5,586 nt of DNA from Dehalococcoidia bacterium (GTDB lineage Bacteria; Chloroflexota; Dehalococcoidia; JAUYDP01). Below are positions 1-5,586 of this stretch, one piece after another. The stretch spans positions 1 through 5,586 of the forward strand of contig JAUYDP010000065.1 of NCBI GenBank assembly GCA_030691805.1, in the 5' to 3' direction. The position numbers and the translations under genes were made by a program. Below the pieces are notes generated by a model that searched no databases, had not been told where the DNA came from, and saw only the letters and a program-made list of their open reading frames with translations. Positions within the stretch are counted from its first letter, which is position 1. Each line of letters starts with the position of its first letter.

Positions 1-1130
1 TGGTTATAGGCCAGTGGGGCCACCACCCTGATCGTGCCGCTTCCGTCGGGAAAAGCGTTGTAGGCGTTACCAACCCCGGTCAGGTATTTGGTGGTGTTGA
101 CGATCACCACTATCTGGTTTCCACCGGACTGGATCGTAGCGGAGCCATAAATGCCGGCCGGAATGTCGGTGAACTCCGGGAGATAGAAGGTAACAGAGGA
201 GCTTGCCCCTATCGGCTTAGCCTTGGTGTAGGTGTTGCCGGACAAAGTCATGGTCACTGTTACTGTATCGGCCGTGCTGGCCAGGTTCTGGACCTGGATG
301 CCCGATACCCACCCACTGGTGCTTGAGGGGCTATACTGGTTAAATATTAACGGGGCCAGGTACTTGGTGGCGCCTGACGAGAAGCCACGGTAGATGGAGA
401 GCACATCATAGCCCGCCGTCTGCTTGGCGCTGTGAGCCACGGCAGCCACGTTGGTCGTGGATGTGATAGTCAAAGAACCAAGGAAGGGGGAGCTTAGCCC
501 GTTGAAGTCAGCGGTAGAAACATCATAGGTCTTGGACGCCAGCGCCGGAATGGTGCCGGTTACCCTCAGTTTGGCCGAGGTCGCCCCCGCTTCATAGAAA
601 TTCAGGGCTACGCTGGCTGAAGCACTGGCATCCGTGTTTTGCACGGCTATCATGCTATCCCAACTGCTATAGCCGCGGAATATCAAAGGCAGGTTCAATA
701 GAGTGGCGCCGGAGTTTATCCCGTTATAGGCGTCGGCGATTCCCTTTCCGTCGTAACTCGTCTCGTTGACCACCGCAACCACCGCCTGGTCTGATTCCAC
801 GACTCCAGAGTACTTCCCGTCCGGCAGGTCTGTGATGGCTGGCAAATAGAATGTGGCGGAGCCTCCGGCCAAGATGGTTGTCGAAGACGTTGTGTAAGCC
901 AGGGACCCATCCTGCTTATAGAACTTCACCTGCACGGTGGCCGTACTGGTGGTGGGGTTCTGGACCTGGATACCGGTGTTCCAGGTGCCCGTCGGGAAGG
1001 CCGCTGCCCCCCTCTCGGCCCCACCCTGGGGAAGGGTGGTAGGCGCCGAACGCTCCGTGGCGGCGCTGGCCTGGTAGACCATCAGCCCTATGAGCAGAGC
1101 TAGGACCGTTAGCGTAGTAAGACGCCTCAT
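1..1130 (-). CDS. Secreted Ser/Thr-rich repeat protein, N-terminal part (C-terminus beyond the left edge)
   Basis: An open frame of 376 codons runs from an ATG at 1130 to the window edge without a stop. Residues 1-23 form a signal peptide: MRRLTT, a hydrophobic core (VLALLIGLMV), then Y-Q-A-S-A with likely cleavage after the A-S-A at 21-23. The mature part is rich in Ser, Thr, Gly, Ala and Val, has no Cys, and consists of beta-type repeats of about 110 residues. Unit A spans 53-150, unit B 159-262, and unit A' begins at 277. A and A' share GIQVQN, STA-x-V, a central TFYLP, a Pro-x-Gly-x-Tyr turn, a V-V-x-V-N strand and A-Y-N before a closing P-L. B shares the A-V-Q-N start and the P-L-I end but lacks TFYLP. 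The family is unrecognised; it resembles beta-sandwich surface or adhesion repeats, but that is inferred from pattern alone. The start is set by a strong GA-rich Shine-Dalgarno and a promoter just upstream. It is likely exported by Sec; surface attachment cannot be judged without the C-terminus. Confidence 0.88.
   Translation of the reverse strand, partial: MRRLTTLTVLALLIGLMVYQASAATERSAPTTLPQGGAERGAAAFPTGTWNTGIQVQNPTTSTATVQVKFYKQDGSLAYTTSSTTILAGGSATFYLPAITDLPDGKYSGVVESDQAVVAVVNETSYDGKGIADAYNGINSGATLLNLPLIFRGYSSWDSMIAVQNTDASASASVALNFYEAGATSAKLRVTGTIPALASKTYDVSTADFNGLSSPFLGSLTITSTTNVAAVAHSAKQTAGYDVLSIYRGFSSGATKYLAPLIFNQYSPSSTSGWVSGIQVQNLASTADTVTVTMTLSGNTYTKAKPIGASSSVTFYLPEFTDIPAGIYGSATIQSGGNQIVVIVNTTKYLTGVGNAYNAFPDGSGTIRVVAPLAYN
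3..974 (-). repeat. Internal coding repeats, order A-B-A', in the secreted protein
   Basis: Three related units are encoded: A at about 974-681, B at about 656-345 and A' from 302 to the edge. A and A' are much closer to each other than to B. They even keep an exact 16-nt DNA match (GGTTCTGGACCTGGAT on the plus strand) at 284-299 and 956-971, exactly 672 bp (224 codons) apart and in the same frame. This fits duplication of a two-unit A-B module. The sequence at the left edge (V-V-A-P-L-A-Y-N) matches the closing P-L of a unit, so another unit, probably B-like, would be expected next. Confidence 0.75.
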
Positions 1131-1136
1131 AGCTTA

Positions 1137-1146
1137 CCTCCTCCTC
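1137..1146 (-). promoter_or_regulatory. Strong ribosome binding site of the secreted repeat protein
   Basis: Read on the minus strand this is GAGGAGGAGG, six bases before the ATG at 1130. It is a near-ideal Shine-Dalgarno and is the main reason for choosing this start. It suggests high translation. Confidence 0.85.
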
Positions 1147-1175
1147 ATCAAGAGAGCCATTTCAGAATTGGGTAT

Positions 1176-1204
1176 AGCATAACAATCACAAGCTTGTTTG
1201 TCAA
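1176..1204 (-). promoter_or_regulatory. Sigma70-type promoter for the secreted repeat protein
   Basis: On the minus strand a perfect -35 box TTGACA (1204-1199) is followed by a 17-nt spacer and a -10 box TATGCT (1181-1176, 4 of 6 matches to TATAAT). The expected start of transcription is near 1169, giving a leader of about 40 nt that carries the strong ribosome binding site. The -35 match and the optimal spacing make it the best promoter candidate in the window. It implies that the repeat-protein gene can be transcribed independently of the upstream operon. Confidence 0.72.
1188..1197. promoter_or_regulatory. 10-bp perfect palindrome inside the promoter spacer (possible operator)
   Basis: ACAAGCTTGT is perfectly self-complementary and lies between the -35 and -10 boxes, where a bound repressor would block RNA polymerase. 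A 10-bp palindrome can arise by chance, and no second copy was seen in the window, so the operator role is a weak inference. Confidence 0.25.
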
Positions 1205-1207
1205 TAG

Positions 1208-1245
1208 TACCTCAATATATTTTTACCTCAATATATTTTACCTCA
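1208..1245. repeat. Tandem 16-bp repeats just upstream of the promoter
   Basis: TACCTCAATATATTTT occurs exactly twice head to tail (1208-1223 and 1224-1239), and the first seven bases, TACCTCA, occur a third time at 1239-1245. On the minus strand this puts three TGAGGTA motifs at 15-16 bp spacing, separated by A/T runs, ending 4 bp upstream of the -35 box. The position suits an A/T-rich UP element or an array of activator or repressor sites. Replication slippage in A/T-rich DNA is the neutral explanation. Confidence 0.7.
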
Positions 1246-1286
1246 TTCTAGGGAAAATTCAAGTGCTTTACTGTTAATATCCGGGC

Positions 1287-1317
1287 GGGGTTGCGAAAAT
1301 AGAGGGGGGTCAACCCC
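1287..1317 (-). other. Inverted repeat after the flippase-like gene, doubtful terminator
   Basis: GGGGTTG (1287-1293) and CAACCCC (1311-1317) can form a 7-bp stem with a 17-nt loop about 17 nt downstream of the stop codon at 1334. A shorter competing hairpin (GGGG-TTGA-CCCC on the minus strand) is followed by CCTCTATTTT. Neither has a proper run of T immediately after a strong stem, so a conventional intrinsic terminator is not clearly present. The rest of the gene-free stretch 1131-1333 holds the promoter, palindrome and tandem repeats listed separately. Confidence 0.25.
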
Positions 1318-1333
1318 ACAGGCAACGGAGAAC

Positions 1334-2365
1334 CTAGTCCTTGTCTTCTTGCAGGGGAGACCTGCCGGGCCATACTTTTAGGGCCAACAAGGCCAACAGC
1401 CCCTCTACTGCGAGGGTCTGAACCCTAACCACCATGGCTCCCAACGCTGCCACCGGAAGGGGGACCACTCCACTCAAGAGCAGAACCAGCATACCATCGC
1501 GCACCCCTACACCGCCCGGGGCGAAGACGGCCACCAGGCCGGCCGCCCAGCTAAAGGCATAGATTCCCAGGACCTGCAATAGTCCCACTTGCACGGCCCC
1601 TCCAAGGGAACGGAAGGAAAGGTAGCAAGCCAGACCCACTACCAACCAGATTAGTAAATAATAAGCTATGAGCGCCGGCAGTCTTTTATAGTCCAGAGTT
1701 AGATTACCCACCTTCGGCCAGGCAGCAGATAGCCTCCTCACCAGCAGGGGCAGGGAGACTAGTAGAACCAACAAGGCGGCTAACGCCACCGCGGCGAAGT
1801 AGTTAGGAAGGGCCTCTACCAGCCCAAAGGGGAGAAGCACCAGGAAGACAATAATTGCGGTGGCCAGGGGAAGCAGGTTTTCTATGAGCAGCCCCAGGGC
1901 GGCCGGCATAGCGCGGACGCCCGCTTCCTGGGCCAGATACACCCGGCCAGCGGCATAGAATACGGTACCCGGAATATACTTAAGTCCCTGGGACAGGAAC
2001 CAGACCCTAGAGGCGGGCCACCAGCCCACGGGGCTACCAATGCACCTGAGCACAAGGGTCCAGCCAAGAGCGAACATAAGATAGCCCACTAGCCAGAGCA
2101 TGAAAGAAAGGAACAGCATCAAATAGTCCGGCGAGAACCCCCCCGCCTGGAACTGGTCCCGGCTTCCGTAGATGACAACTCCAAGCACAACCAGGATGAT
2201 GACCGCCCCCGAACCGTGAAGTATTGCTTTAAGACGGCCCCGGCGTCCCCAGGATAGGACCCGGCTGGCCAGGTCAGTACTCGTAGCGCGGTCTCCCCCG
2301 GCATTGGGAGCAGATGGTCTCCGCTCCGCCGCGGCAGCCGCCAAAGACGCCGCGGGCTGAAACAT
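1334..2365 (-). CDS. UPF0104 / AglD-like (lysylphosphatidylglycerol synthase TM family) flippase-like membrane protein
   Basis: A polytopic inner-membrane protein of about 343 residues with roughly seven or eight hydrophobic segments. It carries the two signatures of this family: G-L-K-Y-I-P-G-x-V followed by A-G-R-V-Y-L near the first third, and APGGVGVRDG near the last quarter. Related proteins include the membrane half of MprF, which flips lysyl-phosphatidylglycerol, and AglD-like proteins of lipid-linked sugar pathways; the exact substrate here is unknown. No aminoacyl transferase domain follows, so it is a stand-alone membrane domain. It lies downstream of the radical SAM gene in the same run of genes, suggesting that it moves or handles their lipid-linked product. 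The start is uncertain: ATG 2365 (used here) and TTG 2392 both lie inside the upstream gene and neither has a well-spaced Shine-Dalgarno. The first 40 residues are Ala-rich low complexity, and family-like sequence starts only near R-R-G-R-L-K, about codon 40 from ATG 2365. Confidence 0.85.
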   Translation of the reverse strand: MFQPAASLAAAAAERRPSAPNAGGDRATSTDLASRVLSWGRRGRLKAILHGSGAVIILVVLGVVIYGSRDQFQAGGFSPDYLMLFLSFMLWLVGYLMFALGWTLVLRCIGSPVGWWPASRVWFLSQGLKYIPGTVFYAAGRVYLAQEAGVRAMPAALGLLIENLLPLATAIIVFLVLLPFGLVEALPNYFAAVALAALLVLLVSLPLLVRRLSAAWPKVGNLTLDYKRLPALIAYYLLIWLVVGLACYLSFRSLGGAVQVGLLQVLGIYAFSWAAGLVAVFAPGGVGVRDGMLVLLLSGVVPLPVAALGAMVVRVQTLAVEGLLALLALKVWPGRSPLQEDKD

Positions 2366-3344
2366 AGCGTGGGCCGTTCCAGATCGCCTCAACCCCCTCT
2401 TTCAAGATATTTCCGAAGTCGTTGCTAGGGTTATCATACCAGCAACAGGGTGATACCCCCCCATCCCAGCTTATGACCATCCTCTCCCAGAGGAAAGGGC
2501 ATCTTCCGGTACGGGCCACGGTCTTGTCCTCTCTACTGCGATAGTCGTAGTAGCTGTAACGAGAGTCGCCAGGTAGCCATTCTTCCACGTCTTGGGGCCT
2601 ATCTATGTTGACCAAGATGGGGGCGACTACCACATTATTCACCCCCAGGGACCAGGCCAGTTGCCTTATCTGGGCTATCTCTCCTTCGTTTCCCCAATGG
2701 AGGAGCACTCGAACGGTGATCCAGGGCCTGGGGCTCTTTCGCCGTCTCTTTTCCGCTACCAGCTCCCTAACCCCCCACAACACCTTAGCAAGATCTCCGC
2801 CTACCCGGTACTTCTCATAGGTCGCTTGGTCCGCTCCGTCTAGCGAAATTACCAGCTCGTCCAGGCCAGATTCTATTATCTCGCCTATTCGGGTCTCGTT
2901 CAGCACGTTAAGGTTAGTGCTTATCTTGGCGCTCACCCTCCGTTCCCTAGCGTAGGCCACCATATCGAATACGTTATTATGGAGGAGGGGCTCCCCCCAG
3001 TTATAAAGGTCAATGGAGAGGGCATAAGGGGCTACCTGGTCCACGACCCTGCGGTAGTCGCCGATGGACAACTGTCCCTTCTTGCGAATGAGGGTGCCCC
3101 GGCCGGTGGGGCAGAGAGGACAGCGTAGGATACAGTAGTTCACCGGGTCTATGACGTAATGGTAGGGATAGCTCCGGAGCCGCGAACGCCCGCGCCCCAT
3201 CTCTGCACGAAGCAACACGAGGTTGAGGGCCTTGCGAGGAGTCATGCAGCGAAGGGACCGCTGGCCCTGCATGCCCGCCTTCCGCAAAAGAGACGCTAGT
3301 CCGCTGGTGCGGGTGAATATTGATAGGGCCTTAGGGTTTACCAT
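2274..3344 (-). CDS. Radical SAM enzyme with C-terminal SPASM/twitch iron-sulfur domain
   Basis: The 356-residue protein has the radical SAM [4Fe-4S] motif C-x3-C-x2-C at C71, C75 and C78 (YCILRCPLCPTG) and a GGEP-like S-adenosylmethionine contact, NWGEP, at 115-119. The strand motifs STN (142-144) and ISLDG (166-170) are typical of the TIM-barrel core. The C-terminal part has RCPFLWERMVISWDG (281-295), paired C300-C301 and C345-x2-C348, preceded by FGNILKEG and the IWN motif, which is the usual pattern of an auxiliary-cluster SPASM or twitch domain. C337 is an extra cysteine. Such enzymes modify peptides, sugars or small molecules by radical chemistry; the substrate is not deducible. It starts at an ATG that overlaps the methyltransferase end by 14 nt, with an AGGAAAGAGGGG Shine-Dalgarno region, so translational coupling is likely. 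About 60 residues precede the radical SAM core, typical of members found near glycosyltransferases. Confidence 0.9.
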   Translation of the reverse strand: MVNPKALSIFTRTSGLASLLRKAGMQGQRSLRCMTPRKALNLVLLRAEMGRGRSRLRSYPYHYVIDPVNYCILRCPLCPTGRGTLIRKKGQLSIGDYRRVVDQVAPYALSIDLYNWGEPLLHNNVFDMVAYARERRVSAKISTNLNVLNETRIGEIIESGLDELVISLDGADQATYEKYRVGGDLAKVLWGVRELVAEKRRRKSPRPWITVRVLLHWGNEGEIAQIRQLAWSLGVNNVVVAPILVNIDRPQDVEEWLPGDSRYSYYDYRSREDKTVARTGRCPFLWERMVISWDGGVSPCCWYDNPSNDFGNILKEGVEAIWNGPRYVSARGVFGGCRGGAETICSQCRGRPRYEY

Positions 3345-4272
3345 CTCCCCTCTTTCCTGCGCCCTCCTGGGCTGGCAGGGCGGCGGCCAGGAGCCGTTCC
3401 ATCCAGCCTCCCCACTGCTTGCCGGAGGGAACCGGGCCCTTAACGCCCACCGCGTAGATATCGTTGGCCAGGATAATGCGGAGAGGCGATGCTAAGAGGA
3501 GGCGATAGAAGGCCCTCAGGAACGGGTTGCCCAGAAGGCGGTAAACACTAGCTCGGTGGTCCGACCCGAGGAGAGCCTTCCCGCCCCGCTGCCAGCGGGC
3601 CTGGGCCAGGATGGAGTCCTCCAGCCAGACGCGAGGGGTAAACCCCACTCTGCTCAAAGCCCGGTGTAGTCCCAGGATGTCTTGCTCGTTCACATGGATG
3701 GCCTGCTCGATCTCGGATCGTGGATCGGCCGGGAGGCGTCGGATGAAGAAGCGGGCCAATGGGTAGCCGATTTCTAAAGCCCACCGATTAGGAAGGGTGT
3801 GAATGACCAGATAGCCCCCCGGCCTCAGCACCCTGTAGGCCTCGGCCAGGGCCAGATCCAGTTCCCATGGATAGAGATGCTCAACCACGTCCAGCAGGAG
3901 GACCCGTGATACCGAGTTTGCACGTACCGGCAGGCCTTTGGTATCCCCCTGGACTGGCATGACCCGGCCCGAAGGACCTGCTTCCACCTGCCGTGCCGCC
4001 CAGGCGGTTAGGCCCAGGCAGTCGGCGGAATAGTCCAGAGCCAGGACCCGGCCACCTTCCCGAGCGCAATAGGCTGCGACTTCGCCACGCCCACAGCCCA
4101 GGTCCAGGAGCCACTGGCCCGCCGATACGCCTGCCAAGTAAACCGCCCGGGCCAGTCGGGGACGCAGTTGGCCATCTTGCAAAAACCGCTCGTATTCCCC
4201 CGGGGCGTTAAGAGAGAGCATGCGCTCCTGCCCGTAAGTGCTGGACGGCACCGAGCTGCGTCCTTGTTTCAT
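3331..4272 (-). CDS. Class I SAM-dependent methyltransferase
   Basis: A cytosolic protein of about 313 residues with a Rossmann-type methyltransferase domain at roughly 50-165. Motif I is LLDLGCGRGEVA (55-66), the acidic residue ending strand 2 is in LALDYS (about 80), motif II is VLLLDVVEHL (124-133), and the post-II motif is LRPGGYLVIHTLP (149-161). These match the Methyltransf_11/UbiE-like group, which methylates small molecules, lipids, sugars or quinones. The C-terminal 150 residues are less typical, with several Arg- and Leu-rich helices (for example around FLRAFYRLLLASPLR) that could contact membrane or a lipid acceptor; this is inference. ATG 4272 is preferred over an in-frame TTG at 4308 because it gives a 7-nt gap after the glycosyltransferase stop instead of a 29-nt overlap. 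No strong Shine-Dalgarno is seen, so expression probably depends on coupling to the gene before. Its role is probably to methylate the product made or used by its neighbours. Confidence 0.88.
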   Translation of the reverse strand: MKQGRSSVPSSTYGQERMLSLNAPGEYERFLQDGQLRPRLARAVYLAGVSAGQWLLDLGCGRGEVAAYCAREGGRVLALDYSADCLGLTAWAARQVEAGPSGRVMPVQGDTKGLPVRANSVSRVLLLDVVEHLYPWELDLALAEAYRVLRPGGYLVIHTLPNRWALEIGYPLARFFIRRLPADPRSEIEQAIHVNEQDILGLHRALSRVGFTPRVWLEDSILAQARWQRGGKALLGSDHRASVYRLLGNPFLRAFYRLLLASPLRIILANDIYAVGVKGPVPSGKQWGGWMERLLAAALPAQEGAGKRGDGKP

Positions 4273-4279
4273 TGCAAAT

Positions 4280-5434
4280 CTATCCGTTTCCCTCGCAGAC
4301 GGCCTCAAGGTGCTCCTTAACGACTTTACCGATGGCCTGGGTGCTCAGCTTCTCCTGGACGAGCCACTGGCCATTCTGAGCGAGGTGATTTCGCAGTGAA
4401 TCATCCCTCTTCAGCGCCAGCAGCGCCGCCGCCAGCGATTGAGGGCTGCCCGCCTGACATACCATTATATTCAGTCCGGGAGTGAAAACCTCCCGGATGG
4501 CCTGCGAGTCCCGGGTAAGAACAGGCCGGCCCAGCGCCGCCGAGAAGACGACCTTCTGTGGTATCACCATATCCGCCTTCTGGCCCGTTCCGAAGACGCC
4601 TAGACAGACATCCGCCCTTCTTACAAAGTCCGCCAGGTATTCGGGGGGGAGCCATCCGTGGACAAAGGTGACGTTGGAGAGTCCCTGATCCCGGACCACC
4701 CGTTGCGCCTCTTCGAAAGTCTGCCCCTCCCCGATCAGCTCAAACACGGTGTCCGGATGTCCCAACATCTCTCGCGCCGCCCCCAGGATATACTCGACCC
4801 CGTGGAGTGGAATGAAGTTGCCGAAATAAACTACCTTGAAGGGGCGTCCAGGAGTTTCTAATGGGGGGTCTTCGCCTCGCGGCTGCTGGACATCTGCCCC
4901 CATCAGTACCCGGCGGAAGCGTTCCTTTTTGAGGCCAAAGCGTTTGGAGAACCACTTGATGTGCGCCTCTGTGTCCAGGAAGACCATATCGGCCAGCGAG
5001 CAAGACAGCTTGTCAACGAGCAAGAGGCCCAGGGCCAGCGGTGAACGGGGGCCAACCAGCTTACGGTCTTCTACCACGGTGCTGTATAGAGAGAGAAAGG
5101 CATCGAAGACCAGGGGCTTTCGCCGGACCCGGGCCAGTATCCAGGCCAGGACCATATCGAAGTGGCCAGCGTATCCTACCACCATTACATCGTAGGGGCC
5201 GCACTTCCGGTACTCCTTTATCAGCTTAATATAACTGCCGCAGGCCCGGCGGAGCAGGGATAGGCGAAACGGGTTTCGCTTTAAGCCTTTAACCTCGTCA
5301 ATCTTGTCCTGGGTGCCGGACCAAATATTCGCCTGACATTTGATTACCTGGACACCGTTCTCCAGAAGCCCCTGGATTATCACTTTATTTCGGGGGAAGG
5401 TCTCGTCGTAGGTGCCGAAATAGCAGACCCTCAC
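4280..5434 (-). CDS. Family 4-type (GT-B) glycosyltransferase
   Basis: A 384-residue cytosolic or membrane-associated glycosyltransferase that would transfer a sugar from a nucleotide-sugar donor to an unknown acceptor. The N-terminal Rossmann half begins RVCYFGTYD and includes a hydrophobic acceptor-side helix region near 88-118. The C-terminal donor-binding half starts at VVYFGNFIPLHGVEYI (201-216), followed by ELIGEGQ (232-238), VTFVHGWLPPEYL (255-267), and ADVCLGVFG with KADMVIPQKV (274-295), a string characteristic of one GT4 subgroup. The usual E-A-L-A-x-G-x-P stretch reads F-S-A-A-L-G-R-P (297-304), so the conserved Glu position of the E-x7-E motif is Phe here. The later Glu in AIREVF (about 315) is kept. 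The GTG start overlaps the TGA of the upstream molybdenum-enzyme gene (GTGA) and has a good Shine-Dalgarno. It is the first of four closely packed genes for a probable glycoconjugate. Confidence 0.88.
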   Translation of the reverse strand: MRVCYFGTYDETFPRNKVIIQGLLENGVQVIKCQANIWSGTQDKIDEVKGLKRNPFRLSLLRRACGSYIKLIKEYRKCGPYDVMVVGYAGHFDMVLAWILARVRRKPLVFDAFLSLYSTVVEDRKLVGPRSPLALGLLLVDKLSCSLADMVFLDTEAHIKWFSKRFGLKKERFRRVLMGADVQQPRGEDPPLETPGRPFKVVYFGNFIPLHGVEYILGAAREMLGHPDTVFELIGEGQTFEEAQRVVRDQGLSNVTFVHGWLPPEYLADFVRRADVCLGVFGTGQKADMVIPQKVVFSAALGRPVLTRDSQAIREVFTPGLNIMVCQAGSPQSLAAALLALKRDDSLRNHLAQNGQWLVQEKLSTQAIGKVVKEHLEAVCEGNG

Positions 5435-5586
5435 CCTTTCTCCAGAGCACCCAAGACCTTTTCCGGACTCAACGGCAATTCACGAATCCAGCTTGCGCCG
5501 GCATGGCGCAGGGCGTTCACTACCGCGGGGATGGTCGGGACCTGGCCCGACTCGCCGATACCCTTGGCGCCGAAAGGCCCCGCCGG
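5431..5586 (-). CDS. Molybdenum hydroxylase large subunit (xanthine dehydrogenase / CoxL family), C-terminal end only
   Basis: The last 51 codons and the TGA stop of a gene entering from the right edge. The fragment contains GPFGAKGIGESGQVPTIPA, followed by VVNALRHAGA, IRELPLSPEKVLGAL. This is the characteristic end of the molybdopterin-cytosine-dinucleotide-binding subunit of the xanthine dehydrogenase/aldehyde oxidase/CO dehydrogenase family. The Glu in G-I-G-E (codon at 5553-5551) corresponds to the conserved active-site Glu near the molybdenum in this family, so the fragment keeps its key residue. Members hydroxylate N-heterocycles or aldehydes or oxidise CO; the substrate cannot be told from the end alone. 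The small FAD and 2Fe-2S subunits usually lie nearby but are not in this window; only the glycosyltransferase follows. It was missed by simple ORF rules because its start is outside the window. Confidence 0.88.
   Translation of the reverse strand, partial: PAGPFGAKGIGESGQVPTIPAVVNALRHAGASWIRELPLSPEKVLGALEKG
5435..5443 (-). promoter_or_regulatory. Ribosome binding site supporting the GTG start of the glycosyltransferase
   Basis: On the minus strand GGAGAAAGG lies directly before the GTG at 5434, with GGAG five bases upstream of the start codon. It sits inside the last codons of the upstream gene and, with the 4-nt stop/start overlap, indicates termination-reinitiation coupling. Confidence 0.7.

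Noticed and set aside
716..1042. Short open frames on both strands (716-910 minus, 851-1042 plus)
   Set aside because: They lie inside the signal-peptide-bearing repeat protein, whose frame is supported by repeated protein motifs, a ribosome binding site and a promoter.
1208..1245. Tandem repeats as a CRISPR array or plasmid-type iterons
   Set aside because: The units are only 16 bp, adjoin with no spacers, and number two and a half; no cas or replication gene is nearby.
2119..2304. Minus-strand ATG frame of 61 codons starting inside the end of the radical SAM gene
   Set aside because: It starts at a tempting ATG but reads a Ser/Arg/Gly-rich sequence out of frame with the conserved membrane protein.
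3223..3495. Plus-strand open frame of 90 codons across the methyltransferase/radical SAM junction
   Set aside because: It is antisense to two well-supported genes and shows no domain or secretion signal; a shadow of biased codon use.
4272..4308. TTG at 4308 as the methyltransferase start
   Set aside because: It would add 12 charged residues overlapping the glycosyltransferase by 29 nt; ATG 4272 lies 7 nt after the stop and is the simpler choice.
4836..5195. Plus-strand open frame of 119 codons
   Set aside because: It is antisense to the clearly recognisable glycosyltransferase, is Arg/Ser-rich low-quality protein with no motif, and has no ribosome binding site or neighbour on that strand.

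Overview
The window is a fragment of a moderately GC-rich bacterial chromosome in which every supported gene lies on the minus strand, so genes are read from high to low coordinates. The lineage cannot be fixed from the sequence. A CoxL/XdhA-type molybdenum hydroxylase, a radical SAM/SPASM protein in a glycan-type cluster, and a secreted protein built from Ser/Thr-rich repeats together suggest an environmental, possibly thermophilic or anaerobic, lineage such as Chloroflexota or a deep Firmicutes group. That is inference only.

Layout in transcription order. (1) 5586-5431: the last 51 codons of a xanthine dehydrogenase/CO dehydrogenase-family molybdopterin-binding subunit, running off the right edge. 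(2) 5434-4280: a family 4-type (GT-B fold) glycosyltransferase whose GTG start overlaps the hydroxylase stop by 4 nt. (3) 4272-3331: a class I SAM-dependent methyltransferase, 7 nt after the glycosyltransferase. (4) 3344-2274: a radical SAM enzyme with a C-terminal SPASM/twitch cysteine cluster, overlapping the methyltransferase by 14 nt. (5) about 2365-1334: a polytopic membrane protein of the UPF0104 / lysylphosphatidylglycerol-synthase-TM / AglD-like flippase family, with an apparently long overlap with gene 4. (6) A 203-nt intergenic region with a near-consensus sigma70-type promoter, two exact tandem 16-bp repeats plus a partial third just upstream of it, and a 10-bp palindrome in the promoter spacer. 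(7) 1130 to the left edge: the N-terminal 376 residues of an exported, cysteine-free protein made of roughly 110-residue repeats in an A-B-A' order.

Genes 2-5 are tightly packed and look like one translationally coupled operon. A cytosolic sugar transferase, a methyltransferase, a radical SAM enzyme and a membrane flippase-like protein suggest assembly, modification and membrane handling of a glycolipid or surface glycan. The substrate cannot be read from the sequence. The repeat protein has its own promoter, so it is probably a separate transcription unit. It could be a surface partner of this pathway, but that is conjecture. The link between the molybdenum hydroxylase and the glycosyltransferase is physically tight but has no obvious functional logic. 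I saw no tRNA, rRNA, CRISPR array, transposase or attachment site.
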